Positions 40,419 to 52,048 of a DNA stretch of 57,403 nucleotides are shown here, one piece after another; within the stretch, counting starts at the first letter, position 1, and each line of letters begins with the position of its first letter. Source of the stretch: Nannocystaceae bacterium. GTDB lineage: Bacteria; Myxococcota_A; Polyangia; Nannocystales; Nannocystaceae. The notes under the pieces were generated by a model. The model worked only from the letters and a program-made list of their open reading frames with translations. It was not told the DNA's origin and ran no database searches. Location of the stretch: the NCBI GenBank assembly GCA_019694555.1, contig JAIBBS010000032.1:1-57403 (forward strand), given 5' to 3'. The position numbers and the translations under genes were made by a program.

Positions 40419-41648
40419 TCAGAAGTTCTCGTGGTTGAGCGACTCCTCGAGCCGCGGGTCCTTCATCGGCACCAGGGCGTTCTTGGTCAGACCCCAGGTG
40501 AAGACCGCGAGGAACACGCCGGCGACACCGGCGAGCGTGGTGATGTCGAACAGGTCGGGACGGATGTGCTCGCTGCCGTGGCGGTGGGCCAGCGCGGGCT
40601 GGACCAGCCAGTACATGTCGAGGAACTCCGCGACGATGATCCACACGCACCAGAACGCGAGCGTCCGGGGGTTGCGCTTGATCTTGCGCGACATGATGCC
40701 GACGAACGGCAGCACGAAGCGCGTGAACACGAGGATCAGGCTCAGCGTGAGCCAGTCACCGTGGCCGCGGTACGAGTACCAGTAGGTCTCCTCGGGGATG
40801 CTCGCGTACCAGATCAGGAAGAACTGGCTGAAGCCGATGTAGCCCCAGAACACCGAGAACGCGAACATCATCTTGCCGAGGTCGTGGAAGTGCTCGGCCG
40901 TGACGACGCCGCGGAGGTAGCCGCTGCGGTGCAACAGGATCACGGTCAGCGCGATCGTCGATGCCGTGATCGAGACGCAGCCCGCGAAGTAGTAGATGCC
41001 GAAGATGGTCGAGAACCAGTGCGGGTCCAGCGACATCAGGAAGTCGAACGCGCCGAACGTCAGGCTGACGCCGAACGCGATGATCCCGATCGGCGCCCAG
41101 AACCGCATCTTGTGCGCGTTCTCGCTGGGATTGGCCGCGGTGTCCTGCTTGGTCGACCAGTTCCAGAACCCCAGCGCCAGCGCCGACCACACCACGAGGT
41201 AGATGATCGTCCGCATGCGGAACGAGCCCTCGTTGAGGTAGGGCGCCTTGGCGGCGAGCACCTCGTCGTGGTGCTCGACCTCGGTCCAGTGGAACAGGTC
41301 GTGCGCGCCCATGAACACGATGGGCAGCAGCAGCAGCGCCATGACCGGCAGCGCCAGCGCCATGTTCTCGGCGATGCGGCGCACGACCACGGACCAGCCC
41401 GCGCGCGCGGCGTGCTGCACGAGCACGTACCACAGGCCACCGAGACCCAGCGCCATGCCCCACATGACCGCGGTCAGGTACGAGGACCAGAACTTGGCCG
41501 GGTCGCGCCCCATCATGAGGAAGCCGGCGACCAGACCCGCGGCACCGATGACCGCGAACATGCCCGGCAGGCGGCGCCAGGGCGAGTCGTCCGAGATGTG
41601 CACCTGCTCGTGGCGGACGAGCGGGCCGTGACGATCGTGAGCGCTCAT
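40419..41648 (-). CDS. actF: Alternative complex III membrane subunit ActF
   Basis: NrfD/PsrC-related integral membrane subunit without cofactors of its own; the fold pairs with ActC in the membrane arm of ACIII. The 409-residue product has about ten spans with typical ActF phrases (PHWFSTIFGIYYFAGC, YLRGVVTAEHFHDLGKMMFA, WGYIGFSQFFLIWYASIPEE). The start overlaps the actE stop by four bases (ATGA). The C-terminus has no extension, unlike ActC. Confidence 0.93.
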   Translation of the reverse strand: MSAHDRHGPLVRHEQVHISDDSPWRRLPGMFAVIGAAGLVAGFLMMGRDPAKFWSSYLTAVMWGMALGLGGLWYVLVQHAARAGWSVVVRRIAENMALALPVMALLLLPIVFMGAHDLFHWTEVEHHDEVLAAKAPYLNEGSFRMRTIIYLVVWSALALGFWNWSTKQDTAANPSENAHKMRFWAPIGIIAFGVSLTFGAFDFLMSLDPHWFSTIFGIYYFAGCVSITASTIALTVILLHRSGYLRGVVTAEHFHDLGKMMFAFSVFWGYIGFSQFFLIWYASIPEETYWYSYRGHGDWLTLSLILVFTRFVLPFVGIMSRKIKRNPRTLAFWCVWIIVAEFLDMYWLVQPALAHRHGSEHIRPDLFDITTLAGVAGVFLAVFTWGLTKNALVPMKDPRLEESLNHENF

Positions 41649-42328
41649 TGGGCGGCGCCTTTCTTCGTGTCGGTGGGAGCCGCGGCCGACGGGCTCGGCG
41701 CGTTGCCGGCGGGGATGTCACTGGCCTTGGCGGTGTGGCTGACCTGCAGCGTGCGAACCCACGCTGCGATCGCCCAGCGGTCCTCGACGGGAATCTGCGC
41801 CTTGTAGCCGCGCATCTTGCCCTTGCCGTTGGTGGCGACGTGGAAGTAGTAGCCCAGCGACTCGGGCAGCAGCCGCGCCATGTGCAGGTTGGCCGGCTGC
41901 ACCGAGAAGCCACCACCGCGGCGCGTGACCGGGCCGTCACCGTGACCGGTGTCGCCGTGGCACGGCGCGCAGTAGATGTTGTAGCGAGCCTCGCCGCGGT
42001 TGAGCAGCTTCTCGTCGAGCTTCATCGACGGCGGCAGCGCATCCGCGAGCGTGCCGTCGAGGTTGCGACCGCGGTACAGGTGGTCGTCGTCCTTGAGGAA
42101 GCCGACCGCGACGGTGCCCTGCGGTGGCTTTCGCATCACGCGACCGTCGGCGAAAAAGCCGTTGTACTCCTGCGCGTCGCCGCGCTCCTGGAAGTCCATG
42201 TTCTGCTGCAGGTGGACCGGCGGGTCCTCCGAGCGGCTGCCGCGGCAGCCACCCGTCGCAGCCATCACGGCGGCCAGCGCCAGCAACGGCGCCGCAGCTC
42301 GGGCGGGACGGTTCGATGTCAGGGTCAT
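41645..42328 (-). CDS. actE: Alternative complex III monoheme cytochrome c subunit ActE
   Basis: Periplasmic lipoprotein cytochrome that passes electrons from ActA/ActB toward the oxidase. The 227-residue product has a signal sequence ending in a lipobox-like ATGGC with C28, the heme site C120-AP-C123-H124, and a probable axial Met at 172 (GKMRGY). The N-terminal half has the ActE-typical NMDFQERGDAQEYNGFFADG. The C-terminal 30 residues are Ala/Pro/Ser-rich. It begins four bases after actD. Confidence 0.93.
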   Translation of the reverse strand: MTLTSNRPARAAAPLLALAAVMAATGGCRGSRSEDPPVHLQQNMDFQERGDAQEYNGFFADGRVMRKPPQGTVAVGFLKDDDHLYRGRNLDGTLADALPPSMKLDEKLLNRGEARYNIYCAPCHGDTGHGDGPVTRRGGGFSVQPANLHMARLLPESLGYYFHVATNGKGKMRGYKAQIPVEDRWAIAAWVRTLQVSHTAKASDIPAGNAPSPSAAAPTDTKKGAAQ

Positions 42329-42332
42329 GGCG

Positions 42333-42872
42333 TCAGTCCTCGACTTCCTCGACGGCGGTGGCCCCGGTCGACTCGAGCAGCCGGCGTGTGCGCTCGGGGT
42401 CGTACTTCGGGTCGCGCGCCTCGATCGAGATGAAGAAGCGGTCGTCCGAGAACCTCGGGAACCGGCTCGAGTTGAACAGCGAGTGGTACAGCTGCGGCAG
42501 CTTGTTGAGGCCGAACATGCCGAACACCGCGCCGAACGAACCCAGCAAGATGCCGAGCTCGAACGTCACCGGCACGAACGCCGGATAGCTGTTGTAGGGC
42601 TTGGCGGAGATGATGAGCGGATAGGCGATCGTGCTGGCCCAGTACTGCAGCGCGAAGCCCAGCGCTGCGCCCGAGAAGCCCATCACGCAGACGATCCACG
42701 GCACGATCGAGGGCCGCAGGCCCATCGCCTTCTCGAGCCCGTGCACCGGGAACGGCGTGTGCGCGTCCCAGGCGGCGTAGCCCGCGTCGCGGACGCGCTC
42801 GCACGCGTGGTAGAGGTCCGCGGAGTTCTCGTACTCCGCCAGCAAGCCGTAGGTCTTGGGTCGCTTGGCCAT
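42333..42872 (-). CDS. actD: Alternative complex III subunit ActD (DUF3341)
   Basis: Membrane subunit of ACIII with two spans (about 55-77 and 100-122) and two polar ends. The 179-residue product shows the family pattern YGLLAEYENSADLYHACERV, AWDAHTPFPVHGLEKAMGL and the C-terminal FSDDRFFISIEARDP. It is three bases after actC and four before actE, within the coupled block. Confidence 0.93.
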   Translation of the reverse strand: MAKRPKTYGLLAEYENSADLYHACERVRDAGYAAWDAHTPFPVHGLEKAMGLRPSIVPWIVCVMGFSGAALGFALQYWASTIAYPLIISAKPYNSYPAFVPVTFELGILLGSFGAVFGMFGLNKLPQLYHSLFNSSRFPRFSDDRFFISIEARDPKYDPERTRRLLESTGATAVEEVED

Positions 42873-42875
42873 GGC

Positions 42876-44830
<1,955 letters not shown>

Positions 44831-44834
<4 letters not shown>

Positions 44835-47800
44835 GTGCCGTGCCCCCCCTCGTGCCCGGCACCCTTGGCGGCCGGCGCGGGTTTCGGGGTCGTATCCGGA
44901 TGGGGATTGCGGATGCGAGCGAGGTAGGTCGTCCGCGGATGGTTGTTGAGGTCGCGCAGCACCGTGTAGTCACGCGGCGAGCGCTTGGCCTTGCTGACCT
45001 TGCTGTCGGGGTCGCGGATGTCGCCGAACACGACCGCCTCGGTCGGGCACACCTGCTGGCACGCCGTCAGGATGCGTCCGTCCTCGACCAGGTCGCGCCC
45101 CGCGACGTGGGCGTCGATCTTGGCCTCGTTGATCCGCTGCACGCAGTAGGTGCACTTTTCCATCACGCCGCGGAAGCGGACCGTGACGTCGGGGTTCTTC
45201 TGCAGCTGCGCCAGCCAGGCGCCGTCCGGATCGTTGGTCCACATCGCGCCCGGCCGCACGTTCAGGTTGAACGCGAGGTAGTTGAAGCGGCGGACCTTGT
45301 ACGGGCAGTTGTTGCTGCAGTAGCGGGTGCCGATGCAGCGGTTGTAGGCCATGTCGTTGAGGCCTTCGGGCGAGTGCGTGGTCGCAGCGACCGGGCACAC
45401 CGTCTCGCACGGCGCGGCCTCGCAGTGCTGGCACGCCATCGGCTGCACCACTGCGGTCGGGTTGTCCTCGTCGCCGCGGAAGTACCGGTCGATGCGCATC
45501 CAGTGCATCTCGCGGGCTCGCAGCACCATGGCCTTGCCCACCACCGGGATGTTGTTCTCGGCCTGGCACGCGATGACGCAGGCGTTGCAACCGGTGCAGG
45601 TGTTGAGATCGATGCTCATCCCCCACTGCTGCTTGCCGGTGAGCTTGGGCGGATCCCACAGGTGCTGCAGCCGCGTCCGCTCCATCAGGTTGGCCTTCTC
45701 CACGAAGTTGGGATCGGCCTTGAACTCGGCACGGGTGTGCTCGAGCACGATGGGGCGCTCGGGGAAGTCGAGGCCCATGTACGACGGCGGCTTGAGGCTG
45801 CCGTAGTCCTGCGTGGACGCGAAGGTGTAGTTGCCGTTGCCGGCCGCGAGCGTCGCCGCCGCGAACCACGGCGCCTTGCTCGAGCGCAGCGGGTTCACGT
45901 CGAAGCCCGCGTCGGTGCTGACGATGGTGGCCTTGCGGCCGTAGCCCAGCGACAGCGACACGGTGTCGTCGGCCTGACCCGGCTGGATCCACACCGCGGC
46001 CTCGATCGTGCGGCCCTCGACCGTCAGCGAGATTCGCTGCTGGTTGCCGACGCCGAGCTTGGTCGCGGTCGCGTTGCTGAGGTAGGCCGCGTTGTCCCAC
46101 GTCAGCTTCGAGATCGGATGCGGCAGCTCCTGCAACCAGCCGTTGCCGGAGAAGCGACCGTCGAGGACCTTGGGATCGACGTGCACGTCGAGCTCGAGGC
46201 CGGCGATCGGCGCGGGACGGTTGGCGACGGGCGCCAACGCGTCGGTCCAGCCGGTGAGCTTGGGCGTGCCCGGCTCGCGCGGGATGCCGCTGACGACGCC
46301 GTCGTGGACCCACTGCCGCCAGATGCGGTCGGAGAACTGCGGCCCGGCCTCGGCGGTCCAGAAGCTCTTGAGCAGGCTGTAGCCGTCGAGCATCTTGCCG
46401 GTCGCGACGAAGCCCAGCAGCTCGGTCACGCTGTAGGTGTCGTGCAACGGCTCGATGAGCGGCTGCTGGATCGACGTGGTGCCGTCGATGGCCTCGACGT
46501 CGCCCCACGCCTCGAGCCAGTGCGAGGTCGGGATGTGCCACGCGGCGAGCTGTGCGGTCTCGTCGCGGTACTGGCCCATGTGCACGACCGTGGCCTTGGC
46601 CAGCAGCTTGGCCAGACCGAGATCACCGGGCCCCTCGTACGCGGGGTTGGTCTCGAAGCACAGCAGCGTCTTGATGCTGCCGTCGCCCAGGCCTGCGGCG
46701 AGCGCCGCGAGGTCCTCGGTCTTGGGCGCGGCGCCGTCGATGCGCCAGCGCAGGCTGCCGGTGCCCGGCGGTGGACCGGCCTCGGGGGCCGCACCCACGC
46801 CGTGCACGCTCTGGTTGCCCAGTCCGACGTCGATCAGCAGGCCCAGCACGTGGACCCACGCGGGCTGCCGCGCACCGACCAGGATCGCGCTCTTGCTGCG
46901 GTTCTCGGGGCTGCCGAGATCCTTCGCCAGCAGGTCGACGAAATCCTGCACCGGCTTGTCGAGCTTGGGTGCGGGCAGGCCCGCGATCGAGACGTCCGCC
47001 GGCAGCTTGAACTCCGGCGACTTCGACAGCGCGTGGACCAGCGCCAGCAGCACCTCGCCGACCTGGCTGCCCTTGAGCCGCAGCCGGTGGTCGGCCATCA
47101 CGCCGGTGCCCGACAGCGACGGCTCGACCACGTACAGCCGCGACATGAAGTCGGTCGGCCCGACCACGCGGCGGGTCTTGGCCCACTCGCGCGCCATCCG
47201 AACCGTGTCGCTCTCGACGCCCAGGAAGTCGCTGTCGGCGGCGAAGACGATGCTGGTCTTCTCGAGGTGGTGGAACGCGCGCGCGCCGGGACCACCGACG
47301 GCCTCGGCGGCCGCGAAGGCGTTGCTCGGGGCCAGCGCGTCGCTGACGAACACGCGTGCCTTGGGCAGACGCTCGGTCATCAAACGCAGCTCGGAGCGCT
47401 GCGTCGGCGAGCTCGGCCAGCGCAGCAGCAGGCCCAGGCCGGCGCCGCCGTTGGCCTGCGCGGCCTGCAGCAGCTTGCCCAGCGCCGCGCGGGCGGTGGC
47501 CATGTCGACCGGCTTCTCCTCGCCGCCGCTGCGATCGAGCGCGACGCGGGTGCGCTCGGGATCGTAGAGGTCGAGCACCGACGCCTGCGTCCACACGCTG
47601 GTGGCGCCCTGCGAGCCCGAGTGCTTGGGGTTGCCTTCGATCTTGGTCGGGCGACCATCTTGGCTCTCGACCACGACGCCCTCGACCGACGCGCCCAGCT
47701 GGATCGCGCTGGCGTAGAACATCGGCTTGCCGGGGACGAGATCCTCGGGTCGCTCGCTGAACTCGAGGATGGTCTCCTTGGGCTTGCGCACGCAGCCGGT

Positions 47801-48073
47801 CACGCCGGCCAGCGCCGCCGAGGCACCGACGACCGAGAAGAAGCGGCGACGCGAGACCCCGTCGGTCGGGACCATCTCGTCGAGCGTGATCTCCTCGGGG
47901 TTCTCGTCGTGCTGCGGCTTGGCGCCGACGACCGGCATCGCGCCGGGCTTGCGCGTGGCCGGGCTCGACACGGGCTCGAACTCACGCCAGCCGTCCGCGG
48001 CCTCGTCGTAGCTCAGCTCGCGCTGCGCCAGCGAACGCCAGTAGGTGGAGCCGTAATACTTTTCGGTGCTCAT
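44831..48073 (-). CDS. actB: Alternative complex III iron-sulfur subunit ActB (fused B1-B2)
   Basis: Periplasmic subunit holding the iron-sulfur clusters that accept electrons from quinol. The 1080-residue product starts at the ATG overlapping the actA stop (ATGA); a GTG nine bases earlier is an alternative. It has a twin-arginine-type signal SRRRFF (residues 74-79) with a lipobox-like VTGC (C94), set back behind a polar N-terminus. A long molybdopterin-oxidoreductase-like domain without recognisable cofactor ligands follows. The C-terminal ferredoxin-like domain carries four Cys groups: [12 protein letters not shown] (about residue 823), [14 protein letters not shown] (about 878), [14 protein letters not shown] (about 913) and CTYC with CQQVCP (about 970-1010). 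The terminal end is Pro/Lys/Gly/His-rich. Confidence 0.95.
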
Positions 48074-48717
48074 CGGTGACACCCCGAGCAGTGCGTGGGG
48101 GGATTGACCTTGCGCTTGCGGTTCGCGTCACGGTCGGGATCGTAGGGCGTCTCGGCCGGATCCCAGTTCATGTTCGTGACCTGATCGAGCGGGCGCAGGT
48201 TGGGCTTCGGATCGCGGTGGCAGTCGAGGCACCAGCCCATCGACAGCGGCTGCTTCATCTCGACCACCGCCATCTGATCGACGCGGCCGTGGCACGAGAC
48301 GCAGCCGACGCCGGCGGCAAGATGCGGCGAGTGGTTGAAGAACGCGTAGTCGGGCAGCTGGTGCACGCGCACCCACGGCACCGGCATGTCGGCCGCATGA
48401 GACTCGCGGACCAGGGCCAGGCGCGGGCTGTCGGCCTTGACCAGCTCGTGGCAGTTCATGCACGTGCCCGTCGGCGGGATCGCGGCGTGGGCTGCCTTCT
48501 CCACGGTGTTGTGGCAGTAGCGGCAGTCGATGCCCATCTCACCGGCGTGCAGCTTGTGGCTGTACGGCACCGGCTGCTCGGGCCGGTAGCCCACGTCGGT
48601 GTAGTACGGCGAGAACCAGTACCAGACCGCGAAGATCAGGCCCGCGCCGACCAGCGGTGCGAGCAGACCGATGACGATCGGAACGTTGTTCGTCCAACGA
48701 GGAAAGATGGCCGGCAC
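48070..48717 (-). CDS. actA: Alternative complex III pentaheme cytochrome c subunit ActA
   Basis: Membrane-anchored multiheme cytochrome that collects electrons from ActB. The 215-residue product has one N-terminal span (about 13-35) and exactly five CxxCH heme sites at residues 65-69, 86-90, 139-143, 163-167 and 210-214. The last is two residues from the end. It uses a GTG start with AGGTG upstream and is the first gene of the ACIII-oxidase operon. A candidate promoter lies about 255 bases upstream. Confidence 0.96.
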   Translation of the reverse strand: MPAIFPRWTNNVPIVIGLLAPLVGAGLIFAVWYWFSPYYTDVGYRPEQPVPYSHKLHAGEMGIDCRYCHNTVEKAAHAAIPPTGTCMNCHELVKADSPRLALVRESHAADMPVPWVRVHQLPDYAFFNHSPHLAAGVGCVSCHGRVDQMAVVEMKQPLSMGWCLDCHRDPKPNLRPLDQVTNMNWDPAETPYDPDRDANRKRKVNPPTHCSGCHR

Positions 48718-48911
48718 GTCAGTTCACCTTCGCTGCCCTTCGCACGTGCATGCGCTCGGGGCCGAGAGTCGCCGCGCGGGGGCGGCAGGCATGGCGCGAC
48801 CTCGCGCCGTGCCGTGATGGCGTCGTCGTGGAGCACGTCGCAACGCGAGCGCACCACGGTCGTCGCGGATGGTCCGCAGCTGCGCGGGCAGCCACTACAC
48901 GCACGCGTCCC

Positions 48912-48930
48912 CGCGAGCCGTGGGCTCGCG
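48912..48930 (-). promoter_or_regulatory. Hairpin in the predicted actA leader
   Basis: CGCGAGCC-gtg-GGCTCGCG is a perfect 8-bp stem with a 3-base loop, about 40 bases downstream of the predicted transcription start and 195 bases before actA. It might be a leader structure or attenuator; no T-run follows. Confidence 0.3.
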
Positions 48931-48972
48931 AGCAACTCGCTTCGGGCGTGGCACCCGCCGTCACCGGCGCGG

Positions 48973-49001
48973 ACCCTAGCAACTGCGAAAAAACCTCGCA
49001 A
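48973..49001 (-). promoter_or_regulatory. Candidate promoter of the ACIII-caa3 operon
   Basis: On the minus strand TTGCGA (49001-48996) and TAGGGT (48978-48973) are separated by exactly 17 bases. The spacer contains a run of six T, the most AT-rich stretch of the region. TAGnnT -10 elements are common in GC-rich bacteria. Predicted start is near 48966. Confidence 0.45.
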
Positions 49002-49119
49002 CGGTTCGATGCGAGCCGCTCGCGTGGCCCGATCACCGCTGGGGGTGGCTCGCTGCAAGCGCTGCGTCGACCCCACGGCGCCGCGCTCGGCCCACGATGG
49101 GTCGCGCGACGTGCGAGTG

Positions 49120-49136
49120 GCCGGGTCGCCCCCGGC
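49120..49136 (-). terminator. Weak hairpin after the lipoprotein cytochrome c gene
   Basis: GCCGGG-tcgcc-CCCGGC, a 6-bp stem with a 5-base loop, begins 13 bases after the stop codon of the cytochrome c gene. Position fits a terminator of the oxidase-assembly operon, but the stem is short and no T-run follows. Confidence 0.3.
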
Positions 49137-49149
49137 GGACCGGGAGGGT

Positions 49150-49590
49150 TCATGACTTCGCGTCAGCAGGCCCAGGGCCGCCCCAGCGGGGCGAGAAGGT
49201 CTTGATGTACTGGATCACCGCGTGCACATCGGCGGCCGACAGGGAGTTCCACGCCGGCATGCCGTTGTCGATGCGGCCGTTGCGGATCGTGGCCTCGAGA
49301 TCGGCGTCGGACGGCAGCTCGCCGGGCCCGGTGCTCGTGTAGCGGAAGTCGGCCGCGCGGAAGTCCCGCGGTGGCGCCTTGAGGGCCCGGCCTGCGCTGC
49401 CGTTGCCCGAGCCGTCCGCGCCGTGGCAGCTGGCGCAGCGCATCTCGTAGACCCGCGCGCCTTGGTTGAGCACGTCGGCGGAGATCTCGACCCCGCCCAG
49501 GATCAGGGCAGCGGCGAACCGCGGCGGCGAGTCACCGCAACCGGCCAGGGCCGCCAGCAGCGCACAGCTGGCCGCCCCGCGCGTCGTCAC
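49150..49590 (-). CDS. Lipoprotein monoheme cytochrome c
   Basis: 146 residues. The GTG start overlaps the upstream sco stop. The signal sequence ends in a good lipobox, LAGC with C18, so the protein should be lipid-anchored. The heme site is C52-AS-C55-H56 (MRCASCHGADGSG), and the likely axial Met is in the phrase NGMPAW. The fold resembles small class I cytochromes that shuttle electrons between complexes. Its place at the end of the heme A/Sco operon and just upstream of actA suggests it serves the ACIII-caa3 chain, but the exact partner is unknown. Confidence 0.9.
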   Translation of the reverse strand: MTTRGAASCALLAALAGCGDSPPRFAAALILGGVEISADVLNQGARVYEMRCASCHGADGSGNGSAGRALKAPPRDFRAADFRYTSTGPGELPSDADLEATIRNGRIDNGMPAWNSLSAADVHAVIQYIKTFSPRWGGPGPADAKS

Positions 49591-50267
49591 GATCGCCCCT
49601 TGCTGGCGGCGATGCCCTCGGCGAGCACGTGCTGTGCACGATGGAAGATCTCGTCGAGGCCCGCGTCGGGCTCGATGTCATAGAAGCCTCGCACGGCACC
49701 GTCACCGTCGACGAGCGCCAGCTTGGTCGAGTGGGCGATGTCATACATGCCCGCGTCGCCCTTGGGCTCGCGCTCGCCGATGCCGAGGCGGAAGCCGTCG
49801 CGGACCATCGCCCGCACGGCCTTCGGATCGCCGGTCACGAAGCGCCAGTGCTCGCTGACCCCCGCCTGCTCGGCGTAGACGCGCAGCACCTCGGGCGTGT
49901 CCTTGGCCGGGTCGACCGTGAACGAGACCATCTCGACCGGCACCTGCATGCGATCGAAGCGCGCCCGCAGCTCGCCCATCGCGCGCGTGACCGCGGGGCA
50001 GGTGCTCGGGCAGCTGGTGAACACGAAGCCCGCGACCCAGACCTTGCCGGCCATGGTCGCGGTCGAGAACGGCTGGCCGTGTTGGTCCACCAGCGCCACG
50101 TCTGCGGGCAGCTGGAACATCACCGGCGGTGGCTCGGGCACGTGGCGCAGCCGCGGGCGCAAGGCGGTGATCGTGACCACGCCCATGATCCCGGCGACGA
50201 CGTAGATGTGCTTGCGCAGCCACACCAGCCAAGGTGGCGGCACGTAGTCTTCGGGTGGCTGCACCAT
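49587..50267 (-). CDS. Sco-family copper chaperone / thiol oxidoreductase, N-terminally anchored
   Basis: 226-residue second Sco of the window. A membrane anchor lies at about residues 20-38 (HIYVVAGIMGVVTITAL). The thioredoxin-like fold has C86-PST-C90 (FTSCPSTCPAVT) and H179 (YDIAHSTKLALVD). This is the standard bacterial Sco/PrrC layout, different from the C-terminally anchored paralogue next to ctaC. It is six bases after ctaB, pointing to a role in CuA assembly. Confidence 0.93.
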   Translation of the reverse strand: MVQPPEDYVPPPWLVWLRKHIYVVAGIMGVVTITALRPRLRHVPEPPPVMFQLPADVALVDQHGQPFSTATMAGKVWVAGFVFTSCPSTCPAVTRAMGELRARFDRMQVPVEMVSFTVDPAKDTPEVLRVYAEQAGVSEHWRFVTGDPKAVRAMVRDGFRLGIGEREPKGDAGMYDIAHSTKLALVDGDGAVRGFYDIEPDAGLDEIFHRAQHVLAEGIAASKGRS

Positions 50268-50273
50268 GGTGGA

Positions 50274-51137
50274 TCAGAGCCCCACGTCGAGCGCGAGCGC
50301 GATCATCAGCGCCGGCAGGTAGACCAGCGAGGCGAAGAAGAAGCCCCGCGCCCAGCGACTGCCGGCCTTGTCGTCGAGGCCGGTGAAGGACCAGCCCAGA
50401 AACGCGGTGCCGGCGATGAACGCGACCAGCATGTAGCGGTCGCCCGCCACGCCCATGGGCACCAGCATCAGCGACACCGGCACCAAGACCATGGTCCACG
50501 CGACCGCCTGGATCTTCGCGATGGCGGTGCCGCGGACCAGCGGCACGACCTTGATGCCGGCCTTGGCGTAGTCCTCGGCCCGGTACAGCGCGATCGCGAG
50601 AAAGTGCGGCAGCTGCCACAGAAAGAGGATGGCGGCCAGCACGACCGCCGGTGCGTCGACGCTGCCGGTCACCGCGGTCCAACCCAGCAGCGGCGGCATC
50701 GCGCCCGGCACGGCGCCGATCACCAGCGCCGCGGGCGTGCGGTACTTGAGCGGCGTGTACACCAGCACGTAGCCGGCGATCGACGCGGCCGCGAGCACCG
50801 CGGTCAGCACGTTGGTGCCGATCGAGAGCACCGCGACCGCGAGCAGCGACAGCGCCCAGGCGAAGTACCACGCGATCTGCGGCGGCAGGATGCGTGCGGG
50901 CAGCGGCCGTCGACGCGTGCGCGACATCTTCGCGTCGGCGTCGCGCTCCCACCACATGTTGAAGGCGTTCGCGCCGCCGACCGCGGCCGCGGTGCCCAGC
51001 AGCGCGCACGCGGCCGTGCCCCGCGAGACCGAGCCCGGCGCGAGCAAGAGCCCGCCGGCGGTGGTCAGGATGCACATGCGCGTGACGCTGGGCTTGGTCA
51101 GGGCCCACAGCGCGCGCAAGGGATCGCGTCCGCTCAC
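50274..51137 (-). CDS. ctaB: Protoheme IX farnesyltransferase (heme O synthase)
   Basis: UbiA-type prenyltransferase that farnesylates heme b to heme O in the membrane. The chosen GTG start overlaps the ctaA stop (GTGA) and gives 287 residues beginning SGRDPLRALWALTKPSVT; the frame is open 21 codons further upstream, inside ctaA. The prenyl-diphosphate motif is NAFNMWWERDADAKMSRT (about 57-74), followed by RRRPLP, and the second conserved region is YTPLKYRT. About nine membrane spans. Confidence 0.95.
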   Translation of the reverse strand: MSGRDPLRALWALTKPSVTRMCILTTAGGLLLAPGSVSRGTAACALLGTAAAVGGANAFNMWWERDADAKMSRTRRRPLPARILPPQIAWYFAWALSLLAVAVLSIGTNVLTAVLAAASIAGYVLVYTPLKYRTPAALVIGAVPGAMPPLLGWTAVTGSVDAPAVVLAAILFLWQLPHFLAIALYRAEDYAKAGIKVVPLVRGTAIAKIQAVAWTMVLVPVSLMLVPMGVAGDRYMLVAFIAGTAFLGWSFTGLDDKAGSRWARGFFFASLVYLPALMIALALDVGL

Positions 51138-52048
51138 GGCGTCACCGCCTTGCTCGCCGCGGCCGTGCGGGCGCGGCCCAGCAGCAGCCACGTCAGCCAC
51201 AGGCTCGCGAGCACCAGCGCACCGACACCGGTGTGGAAGGTGACGATCGCAGCGTTGCGACCGGTGGCGACGGTCGCGAGCCCGAGCACGATCTGCACCG
51301 CGATGAACACGGCCGGCAGTCTGGCGATCCGGGCCGCGGCGTTGTTACCGAGCGCCGCAGCCTCGCGCGCGGCGTGGCGCGCGGCGAGCAGCACCAGCGG
51401 CACCAACGCGTAGGCGACCAGGCGATGCGTCATGTGCAGGTGCGCGAGCGGCTGCCGCGTCCACGCCCCGGGACCGCAACCGATCCAGTCGTCGCCGCAG
51501 ATGAGCCCGGCGCCCAGGTGGCGCACCGCGCCGCCGAGCATGATCTGCGCGAACACGGCGGCGGTGGCGGCGAGCACCAGGCCGCGGCGCGCCGAGCCGG
51601 CGCGGGCCTGCCAGCGCTCCGCGGGCACCAACCGCACGCACAGCGCGATGAGCAGCAGGAAGAACGCCATCGCGGTCGACAGGTGCAGCGTCGAGATCGC
51701 GCTCGAGAGGTTGAGCTTGACCGTGATGCCACCGAGCGCGCCCTGGAAGCACACCAGCAACAGCGCGACGACGGCCATGCGCTTGCTGGTGCCGTCGACC
51801 TGCTTGCTCTTGACCGTCACGATCGCGAGCGCCAAGGTCAAGATGCCGACCCACGACGCCCACAGACGATGGCCGTGCTCGTACAGCACCCCGCCGCGCA
51901 TCTCCGGCAGCAGCTCGCCGTTGCACGTCGGGATGAAGTACCAGTCGGGGCACGCCATCGACGCGCCCATCGGGTTGACCAGGCCCCCGATCAATAGAAG
52001 GATCCAGGTGGCGAACGCGGTCGCGAGCGCGAGACGCAGCGGCTTCAC
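51134..52048 (-). CDS. ctaA: Heme A synthase
   Basis: Oxidises heme O to heme A in the cytoplasmic membrane. The 304-residue product starts at GTG (KPLRLALATAFATWILLLIGG), overlapping the preceding stop; longer openings run into that gene. Eight spans are expected. Conserved heme ligands are visible as H58/H60 (YEHGHRLWASWVG), HLSTAMA, HMTHRLVAY and FHTGVGAL. Two periplasmic Cys pairs are present (C33/C42 in MACPDWYFIPTC and the pair in ICGDDWIGC), as in the Bacillus-type enzyme. Confidence 0.93.
   Translation of the reverse strand: MKPLRLALATAFATWILLLIGGLVNPMGASMACPDWYFIPTCNGELLPEMRGGVLYEHGHRLWASWVGILTLALAIVTVKSKQVDGTSKRMAVVALLLVCFQGALGGITVKLNLSSAISTLHLSTAMAFFLLLIALCVRLVPAERWQARAGSARRGLVLAATAAVFAQIMLGGAVRHLGAGLICGDDWIGCGPGAWTRQPLAHLHMTHRLVAYALVPLVLLAARHAAREAAALGNNAAARIARLPAVFIAVQIVLGLATVATGRNAAIVTFHTGVGALVLASLWLTWLLLGRARTAAASKAVTP

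Larger units (their letters stand above)
48718..49149. other. 432-bp region between the assembly operon and actA
   Basis: No supported gene. It contains a minus-strand promoter candidate (48973-49001), a perfect 8-bp hairpin within the predicted leader (48912-48930) and a weaker hairpin just after the cytochrome c gene (49120-49136). Both are listed separately. The predicted actA leader is about 250 bases, long enough for post-transcriptional control. Confidence 0.6.

Noticed and set aside
48719..49153. Short minus-strand frames in the actA upstream region
   Set aside because: Low-complexity Arg/Ala/Pro translations covering the predicted promoter and hairpins, with no ribosome-binding site or motif.
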